Below are positions 39,100 through 50,724 of a DNA stretch of 64,000 nt, one piece after another. Position numbers and translations under genes: made by a program. The stretch is from Chondrilla cf. caribensis (taxonomy: Eukaryota; Porifera; Demospongiae; Chondrillida; Chondrillidae). Below the pieces are notes generated by a model, which was not told where the DNA came from, made no database searches, and was given only the letters and a program-made list of their open reading frames with translations. The stretch spans positions 3,781,352-3,845,351 of the forward strand of contig OZ026550.1 of the NCBI GenBank assembly GCA_964020155.1, in the 5' to 3' direction. Numbering within the stretch: the first letter of the stretch is position 1; every line of letters begins with the position of its first letter.

Positions 39100-39375
39100 T
39101 ATGCCATGTCCAGTTGTGGGTCCTCACCAGTCACACAGAGTGGTGTTTGTTGATGGAGAAGTTGGTAAGGTGAACAAGCAGCCTTTTGTTCAGTGCATCA
39201 AATCAGCTGATAAGAGGATGGAGAAAATGGCTACCTCCCTACAAGATGTCGACAACCAACTGGTCAGAATTCATGAACAAGAAATATCGCTCCAAACATA
39301 ACATTGCTGTCTTGAAAAACAACATATTTGAGGCTGTCACCAATCGCTGTGTTGTCCTTGTCGTTGAACTAGATA
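39100..39375 (+). pseudogene. B-box 2/coiled-coil fragment of a TRIM-NHL gene
   Basis: Matches 2171-2440 of the TRIM-NHL copy (ATGCCATGTCCAGTTGTGGG, CACACAGAGTGGTGTTTGTTG, GTCACCAATCGCTGTG). It encodes PVVGPHQSHRVVFVDGEVGKV, then frameshifts after HEQEIS. Both ends are cut. It is an internal slice of a gene, with no other domain nearby. Confidence 0.85.
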
Positions 39376-39519
39376 ATGTTGTACGTATTGCCATGGAACT
39401 ACGATTAGGTACACCTTTGTGTCAGCCACACATTTGTGTGCATTGTAACTGTAAGGTAACATCGCTTGGCCTCCAGGCCTTAGCTGCCTAAAAATTCAAG
39501 GGCGACACCCACAACATTT

Positions 39520-39990
39520 TCATCTCAACCAAATCATCCGCCTCTCTCTGCATTCTGCCAAAATTCCATCCAGGGTTGAACCTTCAGGGTTGTCATCCTC
39601 TGATTGATCACGTCCAGACAGTTTATCTTTGACCCCATGGTCCAGTGGCAAATTTCTGGTTTGGGATGCTACCTGCACAGACACGTACTGTGCCTCCAAC
39701 ATCGCCCAGACCAGTTCAGAGCCAGGACTTGCAGCTGCTCAATGACATACTGAATTACAGAAAACAAAGACGTACAGCTATCTCTGTAGGTCTTACTACT
39801 TTGTTCTTGTCGGAGTTGAGACCAGTGGTGTGTTCAGTTCACAAGCTTTGTCCTTCTTCAAGGATCTCGGTAGACGCCTCAGAAACGCATCTGGAGACCC
39901 TTTGTCCTATACCTACCTTGTGCAGTGGATTTCTGTTGCAATCCAGCGAGGAAATGCAATGGCCATCACGGGCTCCATGAACTTTGATGG
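39520..39990 (+). pseudogene. Retroelement polyprotein C-terminal fragment
   Basis: In one frame 39640-39985 reads PWSSGKFLVWDATCTDTYCA, one stop, then ETSGVFSSQALSFFKDLGRRL and WISVAIQRGNAMAITGSM. This is a pattern I know from the C-terminus of animal reverse-transcriptase proteins, where a WD(V/A)TC...DT segment is followed by an LGRR...QR-S-AIQRGNA tail. There is at least one stop and the N-terminal RT part is missing. A different lineage from the ORF at 40414, whose tail differs. Confidence 0.65.
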
Positions 39991-40155
39991 AGGGGGGAGT
40001 ATTACATATTCCTTTTATGGAATTTGTGTATTTATTATTATTATTATTATAATTATTATAATCATGCAAGCTGTTCAAATTTATAAATATACAAATTATT
40101 ACTTAAAAAAATAAAAATAAAAATAAAAATAAAAAGAATAAAAATAATAATAATA

Positions 40156-40222
40156 ATTTCTGTTGCCATTCAGCGAGGCAATTCCATGGCTATTTTGGGC
40201 ACAATGATGTTGGACACCCCAC
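40156..40222 (+). pseudogene. Second short retroelement tail
   Basis: Encodes ISVAIQRGNSMAILGTMMLD, a near-repeat of the tail at about 39928-39985, after a short AT-rich run. This may be the end of another truncated copy. Confidence 0.6.
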
Positions 40223-40413
40223 CGATTTAATTTAATTTAATTTTTTCTATTATTTATTATTATTATTATGATAGTATAATGAATGGATGAAAAATGGCGG
40301 AAGGATGATTCTCGCTGCGATGATTTTGTGAATTGTGGATCGCTTGGAACTAGATGATGATGACTTGATAAGTTATTTCTTCTCGATGTTGCGTTGATGC
40401 CCTAGAGTTTGAG

Positions 40414-43400
40414 ATGACAACCTGTTGTTCGTGTATGAGTAACGGTATTTGCGTGAGATGTGTGTGCGCACGAGCAGGAAGAAACTGTATCAATTGTAGA
40501 CCTTCAAGACTGGATCCGAACAGATGTCGGAACCACAGCGTTCACAATATTCCGTGTGATTTGGAGGACGAGAACAAACAGGAAGAAACAAGCGGTGATA
40601 ATTCAACCACTAACCTTCTCGAATACACAAGTGAGGTTGTTGAGAATAATGTATATTCCAACATCGATCAACCAACTATTCCCCCATTGCCTGATGCTGT
40701 TATTTCACCTAGAGTTGATTTTAAATGGCATAGTGATCTTGAGATTGACAGTAAAACGTTCATTATGAATGTTAATCAGGCATACAGTGAGATAGTTCAC
40801 TGGCGACAAAACATGTTCATGTTAACCTCTGGGAAGGATGGCCAGGCATTTGTGTTTGAATTAGCCAGACTGATTCAAGCATACAGCGAAGGATCAGCTC
40901 TAGAAGCTGTTGCATTGAAGTGTGCCTGTATTTTGCCTGCCTTGCTACTACAGAAGCCAAATCTGAAGTCAAAAGCACGTCATCATGTCAATGCCCTAAA
41001 TCGTCGTTTCAATCTATGGAAGGAAGGGAATATTACGAGTCTATTACAAGAAGGTACTGTAATACAACAATGTTTGAGAAAAAGCAGAAGTGGTGTGACT
41101 GAAAACAAGAAACTCTCTAAAAGATTTTCTGACTTAATGTTTCAAGGCAAAATAAAGTCAGCCATCAAACTACTCAACGGTCAGCTGAACAAAGGAGGAA
41201 TTCTACCACTCGACCAAGAAATCGAAGTATGTGGTGATCGGAGGACTGTGCGAGATGTATTATTGGAGAAACACCCGGAAGGTGCGGCAGTGAAACCCGA
41301 GACCCTTGTTAACCCCAGTAACTCTTCTACCGAGTCTTATCACCCCATCATCTTTGATGCAATCGACGGCGAATATATCCGTAAGACAGCTTTGAAAGTC
41401 GATGGTGGTGCCGGACCCTCTGGGGTTGATGCAAAGGGTTGGAGAAGATTTTGTACCTCCTTCAGAAGGGCATCGGATGACCTGTGTACTGCATTGGCCA
41501 GTCTAGCAAAGAGGATATGTACCACACATGTCGACCCTGCATGTTTAGCCCCATTTACAGTGTGTCGATTGATTGCCCTGGACAAATGTCCAGGCGTAAG
41601 ACCAATTGGTATTGGGGAAGTGATGCGCAGGATCATTGGGAAGGCAGTCATCGGCATAATTACACCCGACATTCTGAAAGTAACCGGTTCCATTCAGTTG
41701 TGCACAGGTCAAGACGCAGGTATTGAATCAGCCATACATGCAATGAATAAACTTTTCAAGGTTGAATCCACCGAAGCCACCCTATTAATAGATGCCACCA
41801 ATGCCTTTAACATTTTGAATAGAGAGGCTGCCTTAAGGAATATCAATTCACTGTGTCCCTCTTTGGCCACTATTGCCATAAATACGTACAGAGAAAACAC
41901 TCAACTGTTCATAGACGGAGAAACCATCTGGTCAAGAGAAGGTACAACACAAGGGGATCCCTTGTCGATGGCAATTTATGCAGTTGGTATTATGCCATTA
42001 ATACAGAAGATGACATTGGCGGTACGTGATGAAAATCTACATCAAATCTGGTTCGCGGACGATGCCTCTGCTGCGGGGTCCCTCTCAGGACTTCATGGTT
42101 GGTGGTCTTCTCTGATCGAAGATGGTCCTGCATATGGCTATCACGTAAATGCCTCCAAAACCTGGCTAATTACCAAAAGTGGCCTACTTTCCAAGGCTAA
42201 GGAGATGTTTCACGATACAGGCATCCATATCACAGAAGATGGCCAACAACATCTGGGTGCAGCACTGGAATCCGGCACCTTCATTGATACTTTCGCGAAA
42301 AGGAAGATAGCCAGATGGACGGAATTAATCATAAGCTTGGCGGAGATAGCTAAAAGCCACCCTCACGCTGCCTATTGCGGCTTTGTACATGGTCTTAGCA
42401 ACCAATGGTCCTTCACTATGCGAACAGTGCCTGGTATTGAGGATCTTTTTCAGCCAATAGAAGAAGCAATTCGCTATCGTCTCATTCCAGCCCTCACCGG
42501 AAGGGACGTTAGTGAGGCAGAACGACAGCTATTGTCCCTACCCACTCGTTTGGGTGGCCTGGGGCTGGCCAATCCAACACATATAGCTTCTAACGAATAT
42601 GCGGCTTCAGTGAAAGTTACAGCTCCCTTAGTTCAACTGATCAATGAGAAGCAGTTTCAGTATTGCATAGATACAGTCTCAAAACAGAGGTTCGCAAAAT
42701 ATGAAGTTAAAGTCCAGAAACGGAAAAAGCAAACACAAAGTGCCGAACAACTACGTTGCCACCTGCCAAGCTATCTTCAGAGAGCTATGGATCTGGGGCA
42801 GGAAAAGGGGGCGTCTTCGTGGCTTTCTGCTATCCCTGTCCAAGAACATGGTTTTGCCTTACATAAGGGGGACTTCCGAGATGCTCTTTGTCTTCGTTAC
42901 AACTGGCACCCCACACACCTACCAACGAAGTGTGCCTGTGGACACGCTTTCTCTGTGAATCATGCCATGGACTGCCGTACTGGTGGATTCCCCACCAGAA
43001 GGCACAATGAAATTAGGGACATTACAGCTGAAATTATGTCAGAGGTATGCTATAATGTCATGATTGAGCCACAGCTTCAAAGTCTATCTGGTGAAACCTT
43101 CAGAAGAAAAACAACGAAAACTGAAGATAATGCACGCTTAGACATCAGTGCCGATGCATTCTGGGGAACAGAAAAACAGAGAGCATTTTTCGATGTAAGG
43201 ATTTTTAATCCTAACTCTCCGTCTTACCAGAATGCCAATTTGGATGCCATCTATCAGAGACAAGAGAAAGAGAAAAGAAGATCGTATGAAGAGAGAGTAA
43301 CTGAGGTTGAAATGGGCTCATTCACACCGCTAGTCTTTGCCATCACAGGGGGAATGGGCAAGTCAACCACCATTGCCTATAAAAGACTTGCCTCGTTGCT

Positions 43401-43554
43401 TGCAACAAAGCGCCAACAGCCTTACGGTCTAACAATGGCTTGGCTACGTTGCCGCCTAGGATTCTCTTTACTCAGATCCGCCATCACTGCTATCAGGGGG
43501 CTAGATCCACCGCTGGACAACCAGCTAAGTGTAGTGCCATTGATCTCGCAGTAA
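40414..43554 (+). CDS. Non-LTR-type reverse transcriptase with nuclease-like C-terminus
   Basis: One uninterrupted 1046-codon ORF. The N-terminus has a dense cysteine cluster (C4, C5, C7, C13, C16, C18, C25, C28, C38) that resembles a CXC-type zinc-binding module. The RT core shows LLIDATNAFN (D460), TTQGDPLS (from about 511) and FADD (D549, D550), the catalytic aspartates of reverse transcriptases. Downstream, C840, C842, H850 and C854 followed by RRHNEIRD (862-869) form a zinc-finger/RHN-like motif. RLDIS (D910) and FFDVR (D927) then form a PD-(D/E)XK-like arrangement. No APE endonuclease, integrase or protease is seen, so it fits restriction-like-endonuclease elements of the R2/R4 type. 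The frame is intact, so insertion may be recent. AT-rich simple repeats flank it on both sides. Confidence 0.85.
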   Translation: MTTCCSCMSNGICVRCVCARAGRNCINCRPSRLDPNRCRNHSVHNIPCDLEDENKQEETSGDNSTTNLLEYTSEVVENNVYSNIDQPTIPPLPDAVISPRVDFKWHSDLEIDSKTFIMNVNQAYSEIVHWRQNMFMLTSGKDGQAFVFELARLIQAYSEGSALEAVALKCACILPALLLQKPNLKSKARHHVNALNRRFNLWKEGNITSLLQEGTVIQQCLRKSRSGVTENKKLSKRFSDLMFQGKIKSAIKLLNGQLNKGGILPLDQEIEVCGDRRTVRDVLLEKHPEGAAVKPETLVNPSNSSTESYHPIIFDAIDGEYIRKTALKVDGGAGPSGVDAKGWRRFCTSFRRASDDLCTALASLAKRICTTHVDPACLAPFTVCRLIALDKCPGVRPIGIGEVMRRIIGKAVIGIITPDILKVTGSIQLCTGQDAGIESAIHAMNKLFKVESTEATLLIDATNAFNILNREAALRNINSLCPSLATIAINTYRENTQLFIDGETIWSREGTTQGDPLSMAIYAVGIMPLIQKMTLAVRDENLHQIWFADDASAAGSLSGLHGWWSSLIEDGPAYGYHVNASKTWLITKSGLLSKAKEMFHDTGIHITEDGQQHLGAALESGTFIDTFAKRKIARWTELIISLAEIAKSHPHAAYCGFVHGLSNQWSFTMRTVPGIEDLFQPIEEAIRYRLIPALTGRDVSEAERQLLSLPTRLGGLGLANPTHIASNEYAASVKVTAPLVQLINEKQFQYCIDTVSKQRFAKYEVKVQKRKKQTQSAEQLRCHLPSYLQRAMDLGQEKGASSWLSAIPVQEHGFALHKGDFRDALCLRYNWHPTHLPTKCACGHAFSVNHAMDCRTGGFPTRRHNEIRDITAEIMSEVCYNVMIEPQLQSLSGETFRRKTTKTEDNARLDISADAFWGTEKQRAFFDVRIFNPNSPSYQNANLDAIYQRQEKEKRRSYEERVTEVEMGSFTPLVFAITGGMGKSTTIAYKRLASLLATKRQQPYGLTMAWLRCRLGFSLLRSAITAIRGLDPPLDNQLSVVPLISQ

Positions 43555-43599
43555 GCGAGGGCAATTTAATTTAATATTGTATGTTGGTTTAATATTATA

Positions 43600-43810
43600 T
43601 GTTGTTTTATCATTATTAAATAATTTTATTATTTATTATTATTATTATAATTGTATTATTATTATAATTGTATCACATATTATTGTTATTATTCATATTC
43701 TACATAATTAATAACATTATTATTATTATTATTATTATTGTAATTATTATTATTATTATATCTATAATAATAATAAAAATAATGAAAATAATAAAAATAA
43801 TAATAATATA
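43600..43810. repeat. AT-rich TTA/TAA simple repeat
   Basis: Long runs of ATT, TTA and AAT units follow the RT ORF. They may be the 3' tail of the retroelement or an independent microsatellite. Similar runs occur at 40025-40155 and 40225-40275 upstream. Confidence 0.85.
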
Positions 43811-43910
43811 TTGAAACACACATACATGTACATTGTTTTTAACCTCAATCACACTGAAAGGCAGTACATTTGGTATACCATAATATATTCCCTAATATTT
43901 CGACATCCTT

Positions 43911-44850
43911 AAGCACCTCCGAATGTAGCTGGGTTTATGGGTTAGCTACGGAGATGGGAATTGTTTCATAAGTTAGGTTACATCCCCAGCTAGGTCTGGT
44001 AAAAATATCAGGTTGACACACCCACTTTCCCATGAGCTATTCAAAAAGGTGCTTAGCATATTCTCTCCCATACTATCCCATACATCGAAAACATACTAAG
44101 CACCTCCGAATGTAGCTGGGTTTATGGGTTAGCTACGGAGATGGGAATTGTTTCATAAGTTAGGTTACATCCCCAGCTAGGTCTGGTAAAAATATCAGGT
44201 CGACACACCCACTTTCCCATGAGCTATTCAAAAAGGTGCTTAGCATATTCTCTCATATACTATCCCATACATTGAAAAAATATTAAGCACCTCCGAATGT
44301 AGCTTGGTTTATGGGTTAGCTACGGAGATGGGAATTGTGTCATAAGTTAGGTTACGTCCCCAGCTAGGTTTGGTAAAAATATCAGGTTGACACACCCACA
44401 TTCCCATGAGCTATTCAAAAAGGTGCTTATAGCATATTCTCTCCTATACTATCCCATACATTGAAAACATACTAAGCACCTCCGAATGTAGCTGGGTTTA
44501 TGGGTTAGCTACGGAGATGGGAATTGTGTCATAAGTTAGGTTACGTCCCCAGCTAGGTTTGGTAAAAATATCAGGTTGACACACCCACATTCCCATGAGC
44601 TATTCAAAAAGGTGCTTAGGATATTATTCTCTCCTATACTATCCCATACATTGAAAACATACTAAGCACCTCCGAATGTAGCTGGGTTTATGGGTTAACT
44701 ACGGAGATGGGAATTGTTTCATAAATTAGTTCACATCCCCAGCTAGGTATGGTAAAAATATCAGGTTGACACACCAACTTTCCCATGAGCTATTCAAAAA
44801 GGTGCTTAGCATATTCTCTCCCATACTATCCCATACATTGAATAAATATT
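43911..44850. repeat. Five-copy satellite, unit 187-190 bases
   Basis: Units start with AAGCACCTCCGAATGTAGC at 43911, 44098, 44285, 44474 and 44664. Each unit ends its core with AAAGGTGCTTAGC, so every core is bounded by the short inverted pair AAGCACCT/AGGTGCTT. A spacer of about 40 bases (TTCTCTCC, CATACTATCCCATAC) joins units. The copies are about 95% alike. The last copy ends near 44850. Confidence 0.95.
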
Positions 44851-46812
44851 AACATCCCTAACATCTGTCCAAATTGGGTCTGACAATACTCTGATTTTTG
44901 AGAAAATGTCGTGCTCCCTAATAATTTTTAGTCTTGACTCTAATTTTTATCAGCTGTAAGGATTGAACACATTTTGTCTCTTGATGTGCCCTATGCCTCC
45001 CACTTTGTTTGTTAATATTCACTTTGCTACATTTATCATGTGGCAGAGGCAGTGCCAATCAACAGCAAAAGCATTACTTTCTCGGCTAAAATAGGTCAAA
45101 TACTGGCTATAAAATAACGGATACAGTCTCTTACACCTTGAATTGTGTCATATTCACCTAATTCTCGTTCGAAGTGTCGAACAGGTACCACTACCGATAC
45201 CTTATTTTTCAACGCGTCTCTAGTTCCAACCATGATTGTAATCCTAATTGCTGACTTGGAGCTGAAATTTGCTCTGTAGGAAAATTAGGGAATATGCAGT
45301 ATATCTATAAATAGATAGATAGATAATTCTTATTATAATAGTGCGTCATGCCTAGAACAGACACTAGGACATAATGTCCTATGAGGCACTGAAAATCAAA
45401 TTGTGTCATGCAAGGAATTATCATATCTATATCTAATATGTATAATATTATATATACTATATATTTAATATATATACATATATCAAAAATGGAATAATGT
45501 TCTGGACTAAGTATATGTATTATGGGCTCCAGCAGTATGGTATGTACTGCATCTGATTTGTACCATATGTATGATTATCATTGAAAGACAACAGGAGATG
45601 CCCCAAAGTTTTTAAACAGCTCCGGATCAGATTTAAAAGGCTCAACTCACATATACCCCATGTACTGTGCATTCTTCACCAGCATTGTCGTTGACCCTTA
45701 CTTTCAAGGTATTGTAATATTCCTATTCTATATTCCTTGACGTGAGAGGGTGACATACAAGCTTTCTAAGCTTAGATCACATTTTGCAAGATATTAGAGG
45801 TCACTCTTTCGACAAACGAACATTCAAAGTCCTTCAATGGAGGAGACTGCCTAGCAGAAATGCAGCCTAGAGGTTTGTATGTACATCATGAATGTATCAA
45901 CATGTTTGTTTCACACCTGTGGCATAACATGCTAGCAAATTGAGGATGGTGTGTGTGTGCATATGGCAAAGAAAGGTCCAGGACTCTAATTTGCTTAATA
46001 ATGCTTGAATGTATATGACATTATTTTGTGTTTTGATTGAAATACGATATGAATGCAATTAAAACAAACATTGATGCAATTGGGACTGATGTTGAATTAC
46101 TTGAAGACACACCATTCACACAAACATATAAATGTATGTACATAATATTATATATATATACATGCAGTTATTTATAGTTATAGTGATTAATATACTGTGT
46201 AAAATTATTACGTATAATAGCATTGTCGACAATACACCACGTGTAGTTTGACATGGGCAGTGTACATAAGTACGTATCCACAGCTGAACATTCTAGCATG
46301 TGGTTAGTTCAATATTATACAATTGTCAATGTTACAGTGCTTAGATATGCACGTACATACATAATAATAATATTATATTATATACACGATATCTTCTGTC
46401 TAATTTATACTTTTGTACTTACATGTACAGTCTGACCTGCATAGTAAATACGTACCTTGAAGGATGCACCAAAGTCTGCGCTTCTTATTAGAGGTACTTA
46501 CCATCAGTACTGATGTACTTGCTATACAACATGAACAGTACACACATGTCGTGTGTATTGTCAGCAGAATATGCATTGTACATATGTAGCCTACAACAAA
46601 TAAGATAAATAATAATAAGTACTGTTTGTGGTGTTGTCAATACATCCTTGACTACATGTGATTACAAATATTGCAGTGTGTCTATGCTGTATGTATAGAC
46701 TATATGTGCATATGTACCATATGTGCTCATAATTATATATGTACACCGAATTCGAATTGGAACACATTCAGTAATGTGCAATTTGTGTGTCTACCCAACA
46801 AAATGTTTGACA
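44851..46812. other. Region without a recognised gene
   Basis: AT-rich DNA with a small (TAGA)n run at about 45310-45325. No frame with a known domain was found on either strand. Confidence 0.55.
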
Positions 46813-46977
46813 GTAGGATTGTCAAACTCTAACTCTCATCTTCAAGTGGAGAATGAGTACAATTCACTAACCTACATGTTGTTTTTATTAGCAGTAGAGT
46901 GCTAGTGAACAGTGATTTAGTTTGTGTGGAATCATTATGAATATATCTTTTACATTTACAAGGTATTTCATATTATA
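46813..46977 (+). pseudogene. 3' end and flank of a TRIM-NHL gene
   Basis: Starts with the last codons of the propeller (GACAGTAGGATTGTCAAACTC then TAA) and continues through the 3' flank, matching 3799-3960. The rest of the gene is absent. It is a 165-base fragment, inserted or left behind by a rearrangement. Confidence 0.88.
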
Positions 46978-48291
46978 AAGTGACAATTATTATGAAAACA
47001 TCAATATCGGTTATAATTAACATGCTTTGATGCTACAAAGTACAGTACAGTGTCTTCGGTGTACTTTAAAATCAATAAAAATTACATCAAGAACATATAT
47101 GTATAATTTATATTAATGCACACAGAACACATGCGCTATGATTATACGTATATGCACACACATAGAGTGCATGAAAACAAGTCTTAGAATAATTGTTGAG
47201 AATTTTGAAGAAAGTCATTAAGACATTTTGCCTATTCAATGTACATCAGAACATTGTATTGTAACCATATGCATACTAACCTACAAAGCTGGCATACCCC
47301 AGCCTGGAGGAGTAGCTGTATGGTTATGATAGGCACAATGGAGAACATGGATCATGTACCAGTTAAATTGTGGTACATGTTAATACCTAATATGGCAGGT
47401 GTGAACATGCTTCGTGGTAGCATGAAGATACCAACACTGCCCTTACTCCTTAGCCTCCCAGGACTAAAGTCACGTAGAGTTCCTTAAGTTTCAAGGCAGT
47501 TTACTTCTTACAGTCTAAACTTTTTATGCTATTATAGCATTGGAGTTATTTAATTGACATACTATAATTACAGTTGAATACACCAGGAGCTCTGGTACAT
47601 ATTTCGAGTTTACTAACTCCAGATTTCAAGTTGTGGAAGTTTATCCCATCTTTGTGTTTCACCAGTCATTTGACATTTGTGCAATGATGATGGTATACAT
47701 CTCACATAATTATTGAAGTAAGTGACACTGCATGGACATATTATCATGACACATCATCATATCACTCTATGTATGATAGGCATATTTTATCTTCTTCCAA
47801 CTTCTTTGATGCATTCATTTCACTAGGTGAGTATTATGACACTGCTGAATAACTTTTCTCCTTACATCTTGACCAGGTGATCCTTATTAGCAGTATGCAG
47901 GGTATAAAATTAATGTTCTGCTCTCATTTTACTTATACTAGGTACACTCTCGTTATATTAACAGCGCTAGCATTCTTAAACATGTACTTCCTGTCATATC
48001 ACATCCTGTCGCATCACTTCCAGATCTATAGAGGTCATTTGACAAGTTGGCCATAGAATTGCTCTGAAGTTTATACACTGTACCTAATTTGAATGATACC
48101 TTCATCTAAGGTTAAAGCTGAAATATTTTCCGAAATTAAGCTTCTCCAACTACATTCTATATTGTTTTATGAGCACTAGCTTGATTGCAATAATAACAAT
48201 TTTACAGTTCCTGTTACATACAAGTGAAAGAGATATACAGATTCAAATTTCATCAAACCACTAACACAGAATCATTTCTATTTCAGATATC
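46978..48291. other. Upstream region of the kinase-NHL gene
   Basis: Contains a fifth copy of the ARF6-cluster repeat (about 47235-47345) and further similarity to that region up to about 47580 (GTTTCAAGGCAGT, TTAATTGACATACTA). An ATTTCAG acceptor lies six bases before the ATG at 48292, so a 5' untranslated exon may lie here. No other gene seen. Confidence 0.55.
47235..47345. repeat. Dispersed repeat of the ARF6 cluster, copy 5
   Basis: CAGCCTGGAGGAGTAGCTG with the same flanks as 6290-6430. Here it lies upstream of the intact kinase gene; at 7455 it lies beside a kinase remnant. Confidence 0.65.
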
Positions 48292-49609
48292 ATGGATGAA
48301 TTAGTGTTCGAAGGAGAGTTCGGCCACTTGAAGATAACCTCCGGGATCCAGCTAACTGGCAAGGTACTAGGAAGAGGATCAGATGCTACAGTCCTTGAGG
48401 TGGATTGGAATGGGACCATCTGTGCAGCTAAGGAGCTACACGAAATCCTCCTAAGAGACCAGTCTCCAGGAGGTGCCGAGCGTTTCATTGCAAATTTTAT
48501 GAAGGAATGCCAGACGTGGTCCACTTTGCGCCATCCTCAAATTATTCAAATCCTGGGTGTGTATTTTAGGAATCAATCTCGTGTACCGATGTTAATCCTC
48601 GAGAAAATGGACACAAGCTTGCGACACCACCTGGACAACCACACCAAAGAAGAGTTTGTTCTTCCCGACAAAGTTTATATTCTTCGTCAAGTAGCTCAAG
48701 CTCTGAGCTACCTCCACAGTCGCAGTCCACCCCTTGTCCACCACGACCTCAGTACCAACAACATTCTACTAAATGAGGTCTCCATGCAAGCCAAGGTGGC
48801 CGACTTTGGTATGACGCGAACCATGGATCACTCCAAGATGACCCGTAAATCGTCAGTTAAGGGTACCCAGGCATTCATGTCCCCTGAAGCTCTCACAGAA
48901 CCTCCAAAATACAACAACAAATTGGACGTATTCTCTTATGGCAATGTGATTATCCACACAGTAACACACGAATGGCCACATCCAGGACAGCCAACAGTAC
49001 CAGGTCCTACAACGTTGATTGCTGTCAGTGAGATCGAACGTCGTGTGAGATACCTGTGCCTGTTCACTCCCGAAGAGAATACACTATTCCGTGCTATTAT
49101 TTGTTCTTGTTTGGAAAACCAATGGGAACTCCGTCCAACTAGCCTGGAGTTAGTGACTCAGATGAGGACAATTGAGAAATCTCATCCAAGGGTACAGGCA
49201 GACAAAATAGTGTCAACTAAAACATGTCTGAGCGTGGAGAGCAGCAAGCAATACCACTCGGACCAAAAGCAAAAATCAATTCTGGTAATGACGCGATCAC
49301 TTGAATATGATAAAGATCGTTCTTGCATGCAGCATCATCAGAGGCCAATTTCAATGGTGTCTAGTCTCCCTATCAGCAACGAACAGGTTAGTGAAGAGAT
49401 TTCCGGGTCAATCTTTACTGTAAAAATGAATATTGGCATTGATTCAAACTATCACATCCAGGGAAAATTCATTTTCTCCGCAATGTACATTCTAATCAAT
49501 AAATAATATTATTGCATCAGGATAAATGGCTAGATCTATATCCACTACTTCCACAGACATTTGATATTATGTCTGAACTAGATCAAAGTATATCTGCAGC
49601 AAGCTTCAC

Positions 49610-49673
<64 letters not shown>

Positions 49674-50656
49674 CATACACACACACACACACCACATAAT
49701 ATATAATATAATATAATAGTGCAAACCTTCAGTGTTATCATCAATATGATGTAGTATATACTGTACAGTTGGCACATGACTACATCAAAACTAATGGCGT
49801 GTGTATACATACACAACAATACACTTGGATTGCACAGTGTATTCCTGAAGCATTACTTGTATATATGCAATGATCGATGTTTTACTGTTGTCATCACTAT
49901 GCTGGATTTATGGCTGTACCATGAAAATTGACCACTATATAATATAATAGTACAAAAATTAATGCACTATGAAATTTATGGACAATACTATAATATTATT
50001 ATCATTGACCATATTAAGTAAATTTAGTATATATTATAATTATCATGTTGGCCATATATACATGAAAAATGCTTTTTGATCCATAGCTGCTGAACATAAT
50101 GATATTGCCTGTCACAATTTCCCAGCACCATAAAATCTACAATCACTCTTGTGTATAATATTGTAATACATGTACAGCAATACATAATGTGTATTAAGTT
50201 GATCTATCAAAGCCATTATTATGCATATTAGTTTTGTACTAGGAAAATGAGACGGATTAACAAGTATTCTTTGTGCATAAGTAATATACCTTGTTTATGT
50301 TGTTGTCATCAACTTTACAGGAAATATTATTAAAAGTACATATTTATTGTTTTTATCAGTCTGTCAGAGAAAAGAAGTTCCTTCTTGAAATCAGTCAGCA
50401 ATGTGAGGACATCAAACAACTCCAGCTCGAGCGAGGACAGAACATCAAAGAAATTGAGAGACTCCGCAAAGACCTGGAGCTTCAAAGGCAAGAGATTGAA
50501 GAGCTACGTCAACAACTGCATGCAGTACAGGCAGAACATAGCACCTCCAGTATGCAGTACTCAAAAGTAACTCAGGTTAGTGCTATGTATATTATATGTT
50601 TTCATCTCACACAGTCATTTCATGTACATTTCATGCAGATTCCCGCATGCACACAG

Positions 50657-50724
<68 letters not shown>

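Noticed and set aside
43911..44850. CRISPR-like or clustered repeat array
   Set aside because: Units are 187-190 bases, nearly identical throughout, with no unique spacers, in a eukaryotic genome; it is a satellite.
45600..45900. Possible decayed exon near 45780-45880
   Set aside because: Short open stretches only; nothing recognisable on either strand.
49386..49506. Kinase gene ending at 49506 as a stand-alone 404-residue kinase
   Set aside because: A clean donor (CAG then GTTAGT) at 49387 and phase-matched coiled-coil and NHL exons downstream favour the fusion, as in the Death-NHL genes; the short form stays possible as an alternative transcript.
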